NCBI GenBank assembly: GCA_001600055.1
Contig: BCIV01000017.1
Span: 557,483-621,482 of the forward strand
Direction: 5' to 3'
DNA length: 64,000 nt
From: Filobasidium wieringae
Taxonomy: Eukaryota > Basidiomycota > Tremellomycetes > Filobasidiales > Filobasidiaceae
Shown: in pieces, positions 49,028 through 62,659 of the stretch
How positions within the stretch are numbered: the first letter of the stretch is position 1
How the letters are laid out: each line of letters begins with the position of its first letter
Made by a program: the position numbers and the translations under genes
Notes under the pieces: model-generated
What the model saw: the letters and a program-made list of their open reading frames with translations, nothing else
Told to the model about the DNA's origin: nothing
Databases searched by the model: none

Positions 49028-49346
49028 AATCAGCGGAACGGAATCCCAGCAAGGAAGATCCGTTGCGAACCGTCCTCGGTCCTAGTCGCGTTCTCAACGA
49101 GTCGAAGTTTCACTTGTCCATTTGAGACTGCTTAATACAAGATACTCATCTACGAAATTGTAAGAACGCTATGACCACGCAATGCACAGATTGGGACCGC
49201 ACAGCTGCACTCGATTTTCACTTCCGAAATCAGTAGAGTGGCGAATACCACAATATAGGCGTTACAAGACTGCAAGTACTTCGATGCGCAATGTTCTAGC
49301 AAAAAAACGATGATCAGCCAGGTGAACCCAAAGACTGCGGGGTCAC
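49028..49346. other. Convergent intergenic region
   Basis: Between the FunK1 stop and the potassium-transporter stop. No gene or motif seen. Confidence 0.55.
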
Positions 49347-52300
49347 TCACTCGCCACTGGCGTTGGAAGATTCGCCTTCATCTGGGAAGACAATTCTCAG
49401 ACGATCGTATAACTCCTCCAGGAGAAGTTTCCTGATCCAATTCCATAATCGGTTGCCTCTCATAGCGCTGGTTATTTTATAGCTCGGTATGCTGTGAACT
49501 TCCTGTAGTAAGCTAGCGTGCTACCAGCAGTCTTCGGATTCGCAGACTCACACATGAGTAGTCACTTTGCAAGCGGTCTCTAGGCCTTCCATCCAGTCTA
49601 CGTGCTCACTTGTCGCGTTCCGGCTCTCTATGTCGCGGATCCGGCCCATGATATACTCGACGTCCGGAGAGTATCGATCGAGATAGCCCTTGCGCATGGT
49701 TACACCGTAGAATCCGTCTAGCGATCGAACTTTACTGACGCTGTACCTCTCCTCGATCTCGACGTGTGCGACAGCTACCCTCCAAACGCAAAGGAATATC
49801 TAAGATCGCCGGGCTCAGCAGGGGTATCAACTTTTATAGCACGAGACATACATTAAGCTGGGGGAGAGCCGGGACGAGGCGCAAGAAAGCCGAAAAGGCG
49901 TATGGTATACCTCTTCCTTCTGTCCTTTTGTGAAAGATTGCCACGGTCGGGATACGTCGGATTTTTATGGACTCGCCTGCAAGAGACTCGATGTAGAGTC
50001 CCAGATCACCCTCAGTGGCCGCAGACCGCGACGTACAGCTCTCCTTGTTTAGAATCGCTACATCGGCTTCTTTTTCGAGTTCTGGCGACTGATGAAGCTC
50101 GATATCGAGTTTGTTGGAGGAACTCGATCGTTTTAAATCTTTATGAACGATGCGCGTAAGGTTAAGGGCATGCGTCTTATCAAATTCGGTTTCGATTTCC
50201 TTGCGGGATTGAGGCATGTCAGTGCTGGACCAGAAAACATAGCGAAAGGTCCGCTCACTATTGCCCAACTCCAGAAGACCATAAATATGCACCTGCCGAC
50301 GCTATATCAGTCCCGGTCTCGAGTAGGGTGGGGAAACGAGACTGACAAAGCACTTCCCAAAGCCAACGGGAACCATGCACCAGAGGGGACCTTCCTCAAA
50401 GCCGCACCCCAGAACAAAGCTGGTATCATTCCAAATATCAGCTGGTGGATATCTGTGATTGGCGGAAGTATTCCTACAGACCATCAAGGAAACCGAAGAA
50501 TCCAAAGAAGAGAATAGCCAGAGTCCAGTGGTACCCCTTCTCGAACACGATTTGCAGGGCGATTAAAGAGGATGTGATGAACATGACGGTAGCCACAGCG
50601 AACCTGTTGCAAGTCATGGTTAAACAGCCACATACCAGGTTTTCCGGACAGTTTTCTTACCCGTAAGCCAGAGTCAAAGCGAAGGACGATCCAAATCCTG
50701 CCACAGTGGCAATCGTGCCAATCATCAGGAGCCAATTTATAGCTGGAATGTACACTTGACCGGCAGTCAGTTTGGACGTGAAATCGATCCGAATAGCTGG
50801 AAAGCATTTCATGCTCATGAGCTGGTTCGTCAAACTGAAGGTGGCGGTGATCATCGCTGTTGAAGGTGGGAAAAACATTCAGCTAGGCTGAGTGTCAAGG
50901 GTGTGATCGGAACACTAACCTTGCGACGCTATAAGCTGCCGATCGAGTCGTTTTGTTCAGTCTCCGATATCTGTACGACTGAATACAGATGAACTAACTG
51001 TGGCGAATATCCCCATGACCCAAGTGGCCCACCACAACGGGCTGTTTTCACCTCCCGGAATAGTCAGATAAAACGGGTTGCTGATGACGTTCGCGCCATC
51101 TGCAATAAGCCTCGCGCCTTGACCAAGATATGCGAATATCAAGGCCGGGTATACCAGGGTAACGAAAGAAATTCGAATAGAGCTGGCCGTGAATTGACCG
51201 AGATTGGCGCTAGTTGTTTTGGAGAGGCAGATGAGCCGAGATCTGGAGTTGGAAATCGACATCGAAACTCACAAGACGGCTTCACATCCGGTAAGAGCAA
51301 GCAGAATCCCGGCCAAGGCATCGTAGTTCTTGGTACGTACAAAGACTACGATATATTCTCTGTCAACGGTCGCGTTCTTCCTCGTTGAAGTAAGTGAGAC
51401 TTACACATGATAGCGCGAGATGGATCAAACGCCCTCAAGATGCCGGGATGGGAGACCACATTGATAATCCTGGATGCAGTAGTGATATGAATCACTGCAT
51501 TTGCAAGGTCTGTCACTCGTAGACTCACCCTGAGATCCCGATCAGACAGAACCAGACGAATGTCACTGTAGGTTTTTGTAAAGCGGTTCAATCAATTGTC
51601 GGGGTTGTTGATTACTGTGAGCGGGAACCTACTTGGCGCGAACAAGAAACTCAATCGAGCCGTTCCGAACCTTTGGCCAAGGAATAGAATGATGAGAAAT
51701 CCGATACTTATCGGTATCACTTTGCTGGCTACCACAGGCGCCACTACGCTTAGCCCTCCGACAGAAGAGGTCACTGAGACCGCGGGGGTAAGAACACCGT
51801 CTGCCATGGTGAGAGCAGTAGCGAACAGGGTCTGAGCTCGAAGAGCGTGCGAATGAGTACCGCAGTAGTCTCCCAATGATACCTTGAGACTGTATTGCTC
51901 ACCCAGATCTGCAAAGGCCAACGGAATCTTGCAAGTTTCCCTCCCCTCTTCACCGGCTCGATAGCTTCGTCGGGGAACTTCGTGAGCTCGCGGTCGGAAT
52001 CCGGACTGTCATCTGGATGCCTTCGAGGAAACATTTGAAGAAACAAAGCAAAGGGCCCTCCTTCCCCTTCTCCCGAACCGAAACTCAAAGCGAAACCGAT
52101 CTGAAAATGGAGTCTATGAGCTTTTTGGCAGGTGCACGCGGACCGCTTGTGATCGAGCTGACATATTTGACCAGTGGTAATAGCGTAAATGCCCAAACAA
52201 TAGCGCTGATACCTCCGATGATATCTTGCTCGCTTGGAGGGGGAGCCGAAGTGCTCCAAATCGTGCTCAGGACGTATAGCGGACTTGTACCGATGTCAGA

Positions 52301-52423
52301 ATAGATGATTCCCAGATTGGAGAAGGCCATGATAGCCAATTGGCGCTTGGATAGGCGCAGTTGCTGACGTTTTCCAAATCCATAGGTAGGGAACGCATCT
52401 TCAACGCGGGTTGAGGTGGACAT
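49347..52423 (-). CDS. HAK1: HAK/KUP-family high-affinity potassium transporter
   Basis: HAK/KUP proteins are plasma-membrane K+ uptake (K+/H+ symport) carriers with 12 spans. The ATG at 52423 opens MSTSTRVEDAFPTYGFGKRQ. The signature AFSNLGIIYSDIGTSPLYVL follows, then FTLLPLVKYV. GEGEGGPFALFLQMFPRR starts the loop. TALTMADGVLTPAVSVTSSV is a hallmark block. Several exons then run to GRGIPYAFSAFLRLVPALPQ, the start of the cytosolic tail. Tail exons read YSVSKVRSLDGFYGVTMRKG and HVDWMEGLETACKVTTHV. The last exon ends RIVFPDEGESSNASGE, with the stop at 49347-49349. About ten introns are present and no defect is visible. Expression is probably induced by low potassium, as known for fungal HAKs, but no site shows this. 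Confidence 0.9.
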
Positions 52424-53381
52424 TACTGCGCGTGTTTCAAGTCGGGTGCTGGCAAACAGGACCTTCGTTTGTAGCCATGTTCTTGCCAGTTGATCTTGAG
52501 CTTTATATCTTTCCGCTCGCCATCATATACAAATTGCCTGTTCGATCAGTACGATGGATATTGCCTGTCATGGTCATCCCTCGTTTGAGATGTAGGTCCG
52601 AGCAATTGTGCGATTGGTCTAGAGACTGAGGCATATCAGCTATCTCTAAGCTGTCGATCACGTCTCACATCGTGTCAGCGGGGCGGCTGGGGTACGTACG
52701 ACCGGAGAGTTTTGCCATTGGAGTAGACGACCGGAAACAGCCCGGGGATTGTTTCGCCATTAACCCTGATGAATGCAGCCATGTGTGACAACCCGGGTTG
52801 ACGGGACGATGATCAGCCTGTCCTCCGCGTCTTAAACGCGATTGCTGGGCGTAATTCCCTCACAGTCGATGACTGGCACCTGGCAGGGCAGCAGGTAGTA
52901 GGCCAAATCGTATTGGTTGGCACCCATCACAGAGTGACCAGGAGCATCGTATGGTCTAACCATACGGTTTTGCCATTTGCTTTGCGGGAAGGTAGGCCGA
53001 CGGAGGCGGTGACATGACCTGTAAAGTCGATAAGGTCGCTAGTTGGTTTCTAGCGTTAACGGGTTGACAAGCAGTGTGGTTGAATGGCACTCACGTCCTT
53101 GTCGTGTTTGCTCGCTGGTGTTTGTTGGTAGCTGTGCTATGTGCCGCCATCCTCTCTTCCTGGACATCACATTGGTATGCTGTGACTGTGGATCTGCGAG
53201 CTGTCGAGAGACGTAAGAAGGTCCAACTGAGTGAGCGAAGGATGAGATCTCGACGTGCGTCACGTCGAAACGCGATACAAGTACAGAGTAAAGGCAGCCA
53301 ACAACGAACATGTAATTCGACCTGTGATCGCCTTGTACCGGTCGCCATACGCAGTGGTACACATCCACCGGCCTGATCATC
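52424..53381. other. Divergent intergenic region, no gene seen
   Basis: About 960 bp between the potassium transporter and the acetyltransferase. Open frames on both strands (for example near 53039-53383) lack motifs. It must hold both promoters. Confidence 0.5.
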
Positions 53382-54107
53382 ATGACCAGATCCTTCCAAT
53401 TAACAGATATCCACTACCGTCGGGCGACATGGCAAGACCACCCTATCCTGCGTCAATTCCGGGTCGAATGCGGCTGGGGATTGGAACGTATGGAAAACGA
53501 TCTCAAGACAGCGGACGATACCCCGCTGTGGGTCTTCAGCATCGTGGATACTCGGGCCAGTGCGGAGGACGGGATGGTTGATATCGGGATGGGCGGCTTA
53601 GTACTGGAATCCACCGCTCAACCTGCACTGGCGAACCGGAAGACGGAAACCATCAAGGTAAGTGAGTAATCCCGATCGCATCGTCCCTAATCGCAGACTG
53701 CATCCTCTGACCGTTTAATTTATCATCATTCCTAAAGCCTCCCTCTATATCACTCACTCGTATCAAGGAACAGGCCTAGGGAAACTCTGCCTAGACTTGC
53801 TAGAGAAACTCGCCATTGAGGAATATGGAGCGAAACATCTCACACTCGATACCACCGCTCACAGCCAGGACGTAACGGGTAGGGACATACCAGGAACGAT
53901 CAGTAGGAATATACAGTGGTACAACAGACGAGGTTACGTCGAGTTCCTGGTAAGCCAAGGTTTCGTTCTGTTCGGAGATCCTCCTGACTATAGAACTGAT
54001 CATTGGACTACGATCGTGACCAGGATCGGAAGCCACAATATGCTATGCCGAACATGACCAACCCTGAATATATCCTCATCGCAGCTTTCCTCCGTAGGAC
54101 AGTTTGA
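53382..54107 (+). CDS. GNAT-family N-acetyltransferase
   Basis: Three exons close in frame (53382-53661, 53738-53949, 54024-54107), giving 191 residues. It starts MTRSFQLTDIHYRRATWQDH. The acetyl-CoA loop is THSYQGTGLGKLCLDLLEKL, matching Q/RxxGxG/A. NIQWYNRRGYVEF is the usual beta6-beta7 region, and the last exon gives NPEYILIAAFLRRTV, a common ending of fungal GNATs. The last exon is reached through a GTAAGC donor after 53949 and a GACCAG acceptor; without splicing the protein would instead run into a less plausible tail. The substrate is unknown; small molecules or protein N-termini are both possible. Confidence 0.82.
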
Positions 54108-56204
54108 ACATAACACCAAGCCAAGCCAAGGACGTGATCTCGAGACGAAAAAGAGATGGGCGATATCCAGCAAGCAGGACAATCCCAGGGTCGTATCCTC
54201 ACTCATCAGGTGTTGTCGCAAAAGGCTTCACTATATCGGATTCGACGTTCAGATGTAATTCTAAAGTTGTATTGATGGCGACAGCCCATTAATGCTGATT
54301 GGCCCGACTACCCTATGTCAATCCAAGCATCGTCACGAAACTGTCGCATGGGATGATGATACAGACTAGCCTAGTTGATAACTATCACCGAGAAGAGCAG
54401 TCGCAAGCACCTGGATGCGAGTTCAATGGCTTCAGTGCAGAGCAGCGACAGTCCCGTTGATGATACTCAAAGTCTGATCGAAAGACAGCAGGGCAGCTTT
54501 GATCTCCTTCAATTGCTGGAGAACCTCGGTGAGATAGATCGAAAAACAGCTGACGGGATGGCAAACCAGTGACCGAAGTACGAGGTAGATCGAGGCCCGA
54601 AAGCGAAGATCATGCTGACCACGATGACAACGACGGAAGAGGTCTGAGAGGATGGAATAGGTGCGTCTTGACTAGGTTGAGTGATGGGGGAGATTGTATC
54701 GTACTGTCGGAGACAAGCTTCAACGGAGGAAATGTGTCGCACATATGTATCTGCTCTGCCGCGATCGGCAGAACTATCAGAAGGAGTATCGCAGGAGTCG
54801 TTGTTGCTGGTTCTACTTTATTGGAGGGTAACGGACGGTCGCTCCGACGGTGATCAGGAAGGACTTGGCTCACTGTCGGAGTTAGCCTCGTTAACACCCT
54901 AGTCCGTCACAGTAGTACAGTGAGGTTTCGTTGCAGTCGCTGTCGGAACCTTAGGTCAATTAGGGACCGTTTCTATTGCTGGAGAGTAGTAAGCGTTTGT
55001 GAGTGGTGTAAGCAAGACGATCGAATACGGTCAGAGCGGAAGAGGAGGATTTCACCTTTTTTGACCGAGCTGAGATCCGAGGGTGTGCCGCATCGGGTAT
55101 ACATGAAACAAGTACCACTAGTGACGGTATAATCAGAGTTGGAAGTGCATTGGCGAGACGTCTTCGGGACGGGAGATCTTGATGAGTTCATCTATCATCA
55201 CAACCCCTGTGAGGTTTCAGGGAAGACTTGCTTGTCGAAGTAAGGAGGAGTGGCAGTTCGGCCATGGCGACCGGCGACGAAAGAGAGAAAGGATGGGTTG
55301 AACGGACTACATTGTAGATCATTGCAGATAGACTTTGACTGGCGACTCGCTGGTTTGTGAGTTGTGAGACGGCAAAAGCATTGTCTATTTGGTAGGCAGG
55401 TGGACGTGTGGATTGGCTGTAAAGGAGTGTTTTTGGTGCTGACTGTGGCGGGTATGGGTCGTCAGGAGGAGAGCGTGGCGGTGATGATGGTCGTGGAAGG
55501 TACGAGTGTGTATATCGACACTACTGGCAACGGATCACAAGGACAAGACCACATGGGTTGAGACCGTGTTTGTTGTTTGTTGTTGTCGCCCTACCGAGGG
55601 CACTCGTACCTCACCTTGCCTGCCCGAGTTCGTTCCCGTCACGCTCGGACCGATGTCGTCCCACTCGGGATGACTAGAGCTAGGCGATGAGCAGGGGGTA
55701 GGTAGCTGGCTGGCCACGGTGCATGTCGTGGTCAGGTGGAGTAGTCCGGCTGGCTACAGGCCTACCCATCTCCGAGGGGATCCGTGTCATGGCATGTATG
55801 TCCCGGTATTCGCATCCGCCAGCCTGGTTTTACATCCGGAACATCCAGATCTACTGGGATCCTTCGATCTAGGAATGATGGCAGATGGCCAGCAACAGTC
55901 AGCTTAGGCTACTAGATCATGTGCCAATGTGACTGTTCGATCCCATGAAATGGATTTCTATCACCACAAAACAGCATCGCAGGGAGCAAAGTGAGCAAAA
56001 CGAGTAAAAGTTGGCCCGGTATACCCGATACTTTTGGTTATCGCGGATCACAGGCAACCGAGTCAATCGCTATGCTCGATCTGACTCGAATCAAGACCTA
56101 GAACAGCTTAAAGACCCGATTCCTCGAGCTCGAGAGCTGCCTGCAGCATTGAATCACGTCACCATCATTCTTGCTACGATCCAACATCACGCCAGAGTAT
56201 CAGA
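54108..56204. other. 2.1-kb stretch without a confident gene
   Basis: Short frames occur on both strands. The most protein-like are 54426-54572 (+, MASVQSSDSPVDDTQSLIER, 48 codons) and a minus-strand open segment near 55763-55600 bounded by TGTAG and a GTGAGG donor-like site (TVASQLPTPCSSPSSSHPEW). Neither can be joined into a full gene. The GC/AT texture is mixed and there are many TGA/TAG codons. It may be gene-poor DNA, a decayed gene or an untranslated locus. Confidence 0.4.
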
Positions 56205-58336
56205 ATGGGTCAAATCCTCAAGGCAGATGGACGCAGCGGTCACGGCCTCGAGAGCTCGCACTATTATCCACCAAGTCTCAGCCATGAACGGAGTGCGGAG
56301 TTGCCGCTTCAAACCGACGATTCGACGCTCCCTGCAGATCAGTATAGCCATCCGGCTCAATTCCTCGCTCCCGTCGACCGCGGACGACAAGCATGGAGTT
56401 TCCTAGTGGCTGCCACACTCATCGAAGCATTCGTATGGGGACTACCATTCTCCGTGGGGGTCTTGCACGAGTATTGGGTAAATGTCATGTTTCAAGGTCA
56501 AGGGATGGAAGGGACTTTGACTACGGCGGCTACTTTGTGAGCTGCGTTTGCGCTCGGGAAAAACGGATTTGGTTGTTGAGCTGAAGTGTAAATGCAGACA
56601 ATCGGGGTTGATGTATATGGCAGCGATCATTCAAGGACCGTGAGTCGACACACAACTGTCTTTGAAGCTAGATCCTCGTGGCTGATCATCACAACACCCC
56701 GAATATAGTCTACTTCAAGCTTTCCCTCATCGTCGCGTCCATTTCTCCATCCTCGGCGTATTAGGCGGCACCGTCGGTTTCGTCGGAAGTGCATTCGTCA
56801 CCAAGGTGAGTATCGTCGAGGGATACAGCTTGTTTCAAGTGCAAATCTTTGACGATACTTACTCGTTTGCTCGACTCTAGGCATGGCATTTGATTATCAC
56901 TCTAGGGATTATATACCCTTTGAGCGGGTGTACGTGTTTTAATTCGCGATCGTCAGTGATGATCTCAAAGAGGTTGATTCATCCGGCTCGTGGACAGTCC
57001 TTTATTTGCCAGCCGCTACTTTGCTCTTCGAATGGTTTGTCGCTAAACGAGGACTGGCCGCTGGGATCATGTTCTCCGGTTAGTAGGGGTGTTTCACAAA
57101 GGCCGTCCATTCAATCGAGCTGAAAGAAGTCATACTGACTTAGGGACGGGAGTCGGAGGATTTGTCTTCCCATTCGTCATCAGGGCTTTGGTCGAGCGGT
57201 TTGGGTACAGGACGGGAATGTGTTGCGTCGCAAGTACTCGCTTGTTGCCACCTGAGCAGGATCGTGCTGAGGTCGGATCATGCTTTCAGGCCGTTGCGTA
57301 TGCTATCGTTGGTGGTGGTTCGCTCGTCTTCATCAGGCCGAGGGTGCCCGTACGAACACTCGGCCCACCTCCGTCTCAGATACCTCAATCCAGGCGAACC
57401 TTGTTGACCACAATTTTCCGTACTCTCCGTGGACCAAGTGCTATTAATACCGATTTCTTGGCGAGATCGACGTTTTATGCTTTTATCGGGAATAACGTCT
57501 TGAGCTCGATGGCCAACTTTTTACCGGCGGTGTATATTCCTTGTTGGTATTGTGATATGCCTGGAATCTGTTCCCTACTGACTGACGCTTTCGGTGCTAC
57601 TGTTGCAGCGTATGCCCATGATTTGGGAATGACAAAACCGGATGGAACGGTGCTCCTCGCTTTGATGAACGGCGAGTCTAGTTGAAAGAACGCATCATAT
57701 GTTCTTGCTCAACGTTCTACTACCTCTTATAGCGGCCTCTGTTCCAGGCTTGTTGCTGCTAGGTTACCTCTCGGACAAGACCAGTCTTCGACTCGTCATC
57801 TCCCTTTCGTGCTTCGGTACTGCGCTCTCGTGTCTACTCCTCTGGGGCTTCGCTACCAATACAGGCATACTCCTCGCGTTTGTGATCATGTTTGGATTAC
57901 TCGGATTAAGCTTTTCGGCACTGTGGACCAAGCTTATCACCGTGATCGCTCGTGAGTCAAGAGATCGGGTGTATGCAGCGGTAGGGAATGACACGTTTGA
58001 TCTTAGGGGATGATCCGGCTTTGCCACCACTTCTGTTTTCCATCTTTGCATTCACACGGGGGATCGGGAATGTGACGTCTGGTAGGTGAGGCGATCCTGT
58101 GGCAAGGTCTGAGTGCTGAACTCCTTGGTGCAGGTCCCGTTTCGACCGCATTGCTGCGATATGATACCTTGGAGGGTACGGTCGGAGGTTATGGAAAGGG
58201 TCACTACGTGAGTCTGTACAATAGGATTGAGAACGAGCACGTTCTGATCGAGTTCGTACATACGCAGGGCCCGCTTCTAATCTACACCGGGATCATGATG
58301 ACGCTCGGAGGAGTCTGTGGGATCGTGTACCGTTGA
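56205..58336 (+). CDS. Monocarboxylate-type MFS transporter
   Basis: Start MGQILKADGRSGHGLESSHY at 56205, then a cytosolic N-tail. GRQAWSFLVAATLIEAFVWG with GLPFSVGVLHEYW is the span 1 region typical of the MCT (SLC16-like) family. Later exons give LGVLGGTVGFVGSAF, FLYLPAATLLFEWFVAKRGL and GTGVGGFVFPFVIRALVERF. RPRVPVRTLGPP starts the central loop. The second half has ARSTFYAFIGNNVLSSMANF, SVPGLLLLGYLSDKTSLRLV and FTRGIGNVTSG. The C-end is MTLGGVCGIVYR, with the stop at 58334-58336. All exon phases I checked close. One intron (57672-57732) has a GC donor. The substrate (monocarboxylate, riboflavin or other) is unknown. Confidence 0.87.
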
Positions 58337-58811
58337 TGTGTCAGGTCATCGTGTGTGACTGTACAATGCCCGAATGCACAGCCCTGGCGGAACCGGACGG
58401 AGCCGTAACCTGTGACAGGAACAGGCTAATGAAGCGAAAGCGATGCCGTTCCCGTAGATGAACGACGTCATCCCACAGCATCTGTCGAATTTGTTGACAC
58501 CGGATGAATATCGGAGGTTGGTTTGTTTTGATCTGGGGAAGTCGGTTGCACGTGTACACGTGAAAATAGATCGCGGTCCTTGGCGCTGGCTGTCGCTCGA
58601 CTCGTATAAGACGCCCTCATCGCTCAGAGCTCTGTCCGTTCGAATTCAACACTGCATCGTTCTCTCATCAGCTTCTCTATTCCTGCATCCATCAGCCCCT
58701 ACTGCTCTTCAGCAATACCCACTCTCATTTCCCGCAACACACTCTTTTTCAAAGCGACCAGCCGTCTCACAACTGATTCTCAACATCAACAATCATAACT
58801 AGTACATCGCA
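58337..58811. other. Intergenic, promoter of the secreted Cys-rich gene
   Basis: A pyrimidine-rich stretch just upstream of 58812 suits a strong fungal promoter/5'UTR. An open frame at 58458-58799 has no motif and is not accepted. Confidence 0.5.
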
Positions 58812-60432
58812 ATGAAGTTGTCCTTTGCTTTCCTATCCCTTTTGGTCGCATCCGTAGCCGTCGATGCTCGTTACTCACAGTAAGTCTTCCTGGAATGCCG
58901 AGACTCTTCATACGGGCGCTGACCGCTGTGACTGCTTCCTTCAGGAAACGTCAGGACTCGACCTTCACTGATTGTACGACCAACAGCGACTGTACTTCGC
59001 CCGAGGTCTGCTTCACCTACATCCAGTATGGTGCTCCCACCAACTATTCCTCATGTCAGCTCAGGTAAGACGTCGTCTTGTTTCGGCTCGCCATGCTATC
59101 CTTTGGCTGATATTTACCTATGATGGACTATTCTAGGATGCAAGGCGGCGGTTCCTGTAACTTCGACTCGGACTGTCTCCCCGACGAGGAATGTGATCTT
59201 TTCGGTCGGGTTCGATACTGTAAACACATGCAAGTCGCTGGGTCTTACGATTGATGGAGGGTACAGCGTGATTAACCGTGTCAGCGTTCGTTTCCCTACA
59301 GTCCTTCTACCAACGGAGAGGAGTACAGCAGGTGCAATGCCACCAACGACTGTGGATACCAACAGACGTGTGTCGATTACCAAGCCAACGGTATCAAGGC
59401 TTGTATCAGGAAGTGAGTCGCGAATGCTTCTCGGAACTACCCTGACGATCGATAGACCCTGACCACGATTTCGGCCCGGAAGCTTCAACGCCTCTGCTTC
59501 CATAGGAGACTACTGCGGTGTCAGCCTTGGAGAGGATTATAGGTGTAACTACGGCCAGGACTGTACGAAGAGTGATTTCAGTGTTTTGGGTAACACTGCT
59601 TACATCTGCACGTCCAAGTACGTCTTGTTCGAGACACTGTCCGAAGCTGGATTTGATGCTGATCTTGGACCGACTCATCACTGTTCTATTCATCTCCAGT
59701 GGTCGAAGTGATGTTCCTCCCGCTATCGATGGAGTCCCTTACCCTGGTACCGGCAATGCCCCCAATGCGACCACCACCGTCCTGCCCGTGACCGTCAACA
59801 GTACCGCTACTGCCACCTCGATCGCCAACGCTACTGCCACCTCGATCGCTAACGCCACTGTCACCTCGACCGCTTCTGCAGAGGCAGGTAACGTCACCAA
59901 CACCGTTTTGACCCCCATTCCTGCCGCCAGTACTACCTCTCAGGCTGTCAGTTCCAGCACTGGAATGACTTCGGCGAGTTCGACCAGTCAGATGCAGCCC
60001 AGCCAGGCCGCGGCCAGTCAGGGTTCGCCTGCTGCTACCGCCATTCCTGCTCCTGCTCAGAGCACTGTCATCGTCGGATCGGCTACTGCCCAAGGGAGTC
60101 CCGTCCAATCGTCAGCTGCCGTACCTGCTCAAGAGACGCACGTACAGTCATCGGCTGCCGCACAGACGACCAGCCCTGCTGCTCCCGTATACGAATCGCA
60201 CGCCGCTGTTCCCGTCACTCCTACCACCTCTTCTGCTGCGCCCATTAGCCCAGAGTCGACCAGCGCTCCCGCTACCCCTGCCCCTGTCACTCCTGTTTGT
60301 CCTCCTGTTGTCGATCTCACCGAGGTTCTGCAGTATCTCAAGGACATCAAGGCTGAGCTCGACACCGTCAAGAGCGAGTTGGCATCCGTCAAGAAGGAGG
60401 TTTCGGCTATCAAGAAGAAGCAGAAGGCTTGA
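58812..60432 (+). CDS. Secreted Cys-rich, Ser/Thr-rich protein with C-terminal coiled coil
   Basis: The signal peptide is MKLSFAFLSLLVASVAVDA. A KR site follows (SQKRQDSTFTDC), suggesting Kex2-type processing. Successive short exons encode similar Cys modules: CTTNSDCTSPEVCFTY; CNFDSDCLPDEECDLF; CNATNDCGYQQTCVDY; CNYGQDCTKSDF. The spacing is about C-x(5)-C-x(4-5)-C. A 200-residue Ser/Thr/Ala/Pro-rich stalk (TATATSIANATATSIANA) with several N-glycosylation sites comes next. The end is a Lys/Glu heptad helix (LTEVLQYLKDIKAELDTVKS; VKKEVSAIKKKQKA). The stop is at 60430-60432. There is no GPI signal. It is not a family I can name; a wall-bound or adhesive protein is inference. The intron near 59220-59310 is uncertain. 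Confidence 0.72.
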
Positions 60433-60730
60433 AGGTTGAAGGTTGATGTAATTAGCAAGTAGGATGCCTTCTTAATCGATTCATTTGTTGGCCAAGTCGC
60501 TCGGAAGCAAAAGCTTGGCATCAGCCGGAAAACCGGAAATGCAAATGGCCAATCCCGATCAACGCCGACGAGACGAGCGGAGTCTCCTTACTCCGCATCA
60601 GACGTCTGGTTATCGGGTGATTCGATTGAGCATTTGAATACTATAAGAGTGCTTAGGGACTGTACCAAAGTAATACGTTGTTCGTTTCGATCGCTGATCA
60701 ATCTCGATAGACTCACCTACCCATCGCGTC
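60433..60730. other. Intergenic, promoter of GAPDH paralogue
   Basis: About 300 bp. A short non-ATG frame overlaps the GAPDH start in another frame and is a shadow. Nothing else seen. Confidence 0.5.
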
Positions 60731-62060
<1,330 letters not shown>

Positions 62061-62659
62061 ACGCTCATGTCATATTGTCAGAGCCATACAATACCCTCAG
62101 TATTTATTACAAATTATGTCTAGACACTGCCTACCTTGACCCACTACAGATTACACTCGCCCTGGTTGCTTCGGCAAGGTGGGGATCAATATCAAGTGAC
62201 CGCATGATGAACAATCCTCGACGAATCTTAGTAAGAATAGCGCTCGATGGAACAAGTCGTGTCTAGGCACGAGGTGTATTCGATTTTAAAAGGCCTAAAA
62301 CGGAACCAACTAACGTATCACCTATGCAACTCGTATTCTGCACCTGTGTTACAATCACTTCTCCAGCGTGTGTCTGCGGTTACTGCGACCAATCAGGGAC
62401 TCGTTTGTTCGAAATGATTAACGTCCCGACGGAAACGATGTAAACTTCCGACGGAAACGAGTCAATCGGCGTTTTGAAAAGGCTCGGCTTGTGAAGGGCG
62501 AGAACCGTATATATCGTCCTCAGTAGCTGGTCAGCTTCCAAAGCATCGATCACTCTCACATTGCCTCACACACACGCACGCGCACCCACCACACACACAC
62601 ACACACTCAGTCTCAAGTGCTGCTGTGTGCTAGATACTCCCGGTTCATAGTACCTCCCA
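62061..62659. other. Intergenic, promoter of the MFS gene
   Basis: A repeated GACGGAAACGA unit (62429-62460: GACGGAAACGATG and GACGGAAACGAGTC) occurs about 24 bp apart, followed by a CA-rich tract just before the start. No gene seen. Confidence 0.5.
62565..62608. repeat. CA dinucleotide-rich tract in probable 5'UTR
   Basis: Interrupted CA/CG alternation about 50 bp upstream of the ATG at 62660. A typical microsatellite; likely variable in length. Confidence 0.8.

Noticed and set aside
53950..54057. Read-through tail of the acetyltransferase (VSQGFVLFGDPPDY)
   Set aside because: A GTAAGC..CAG intron of matching phase leads instead to NPEYILIAAFLRRTV, the common GNAT ending. The read-through tail is not typical.
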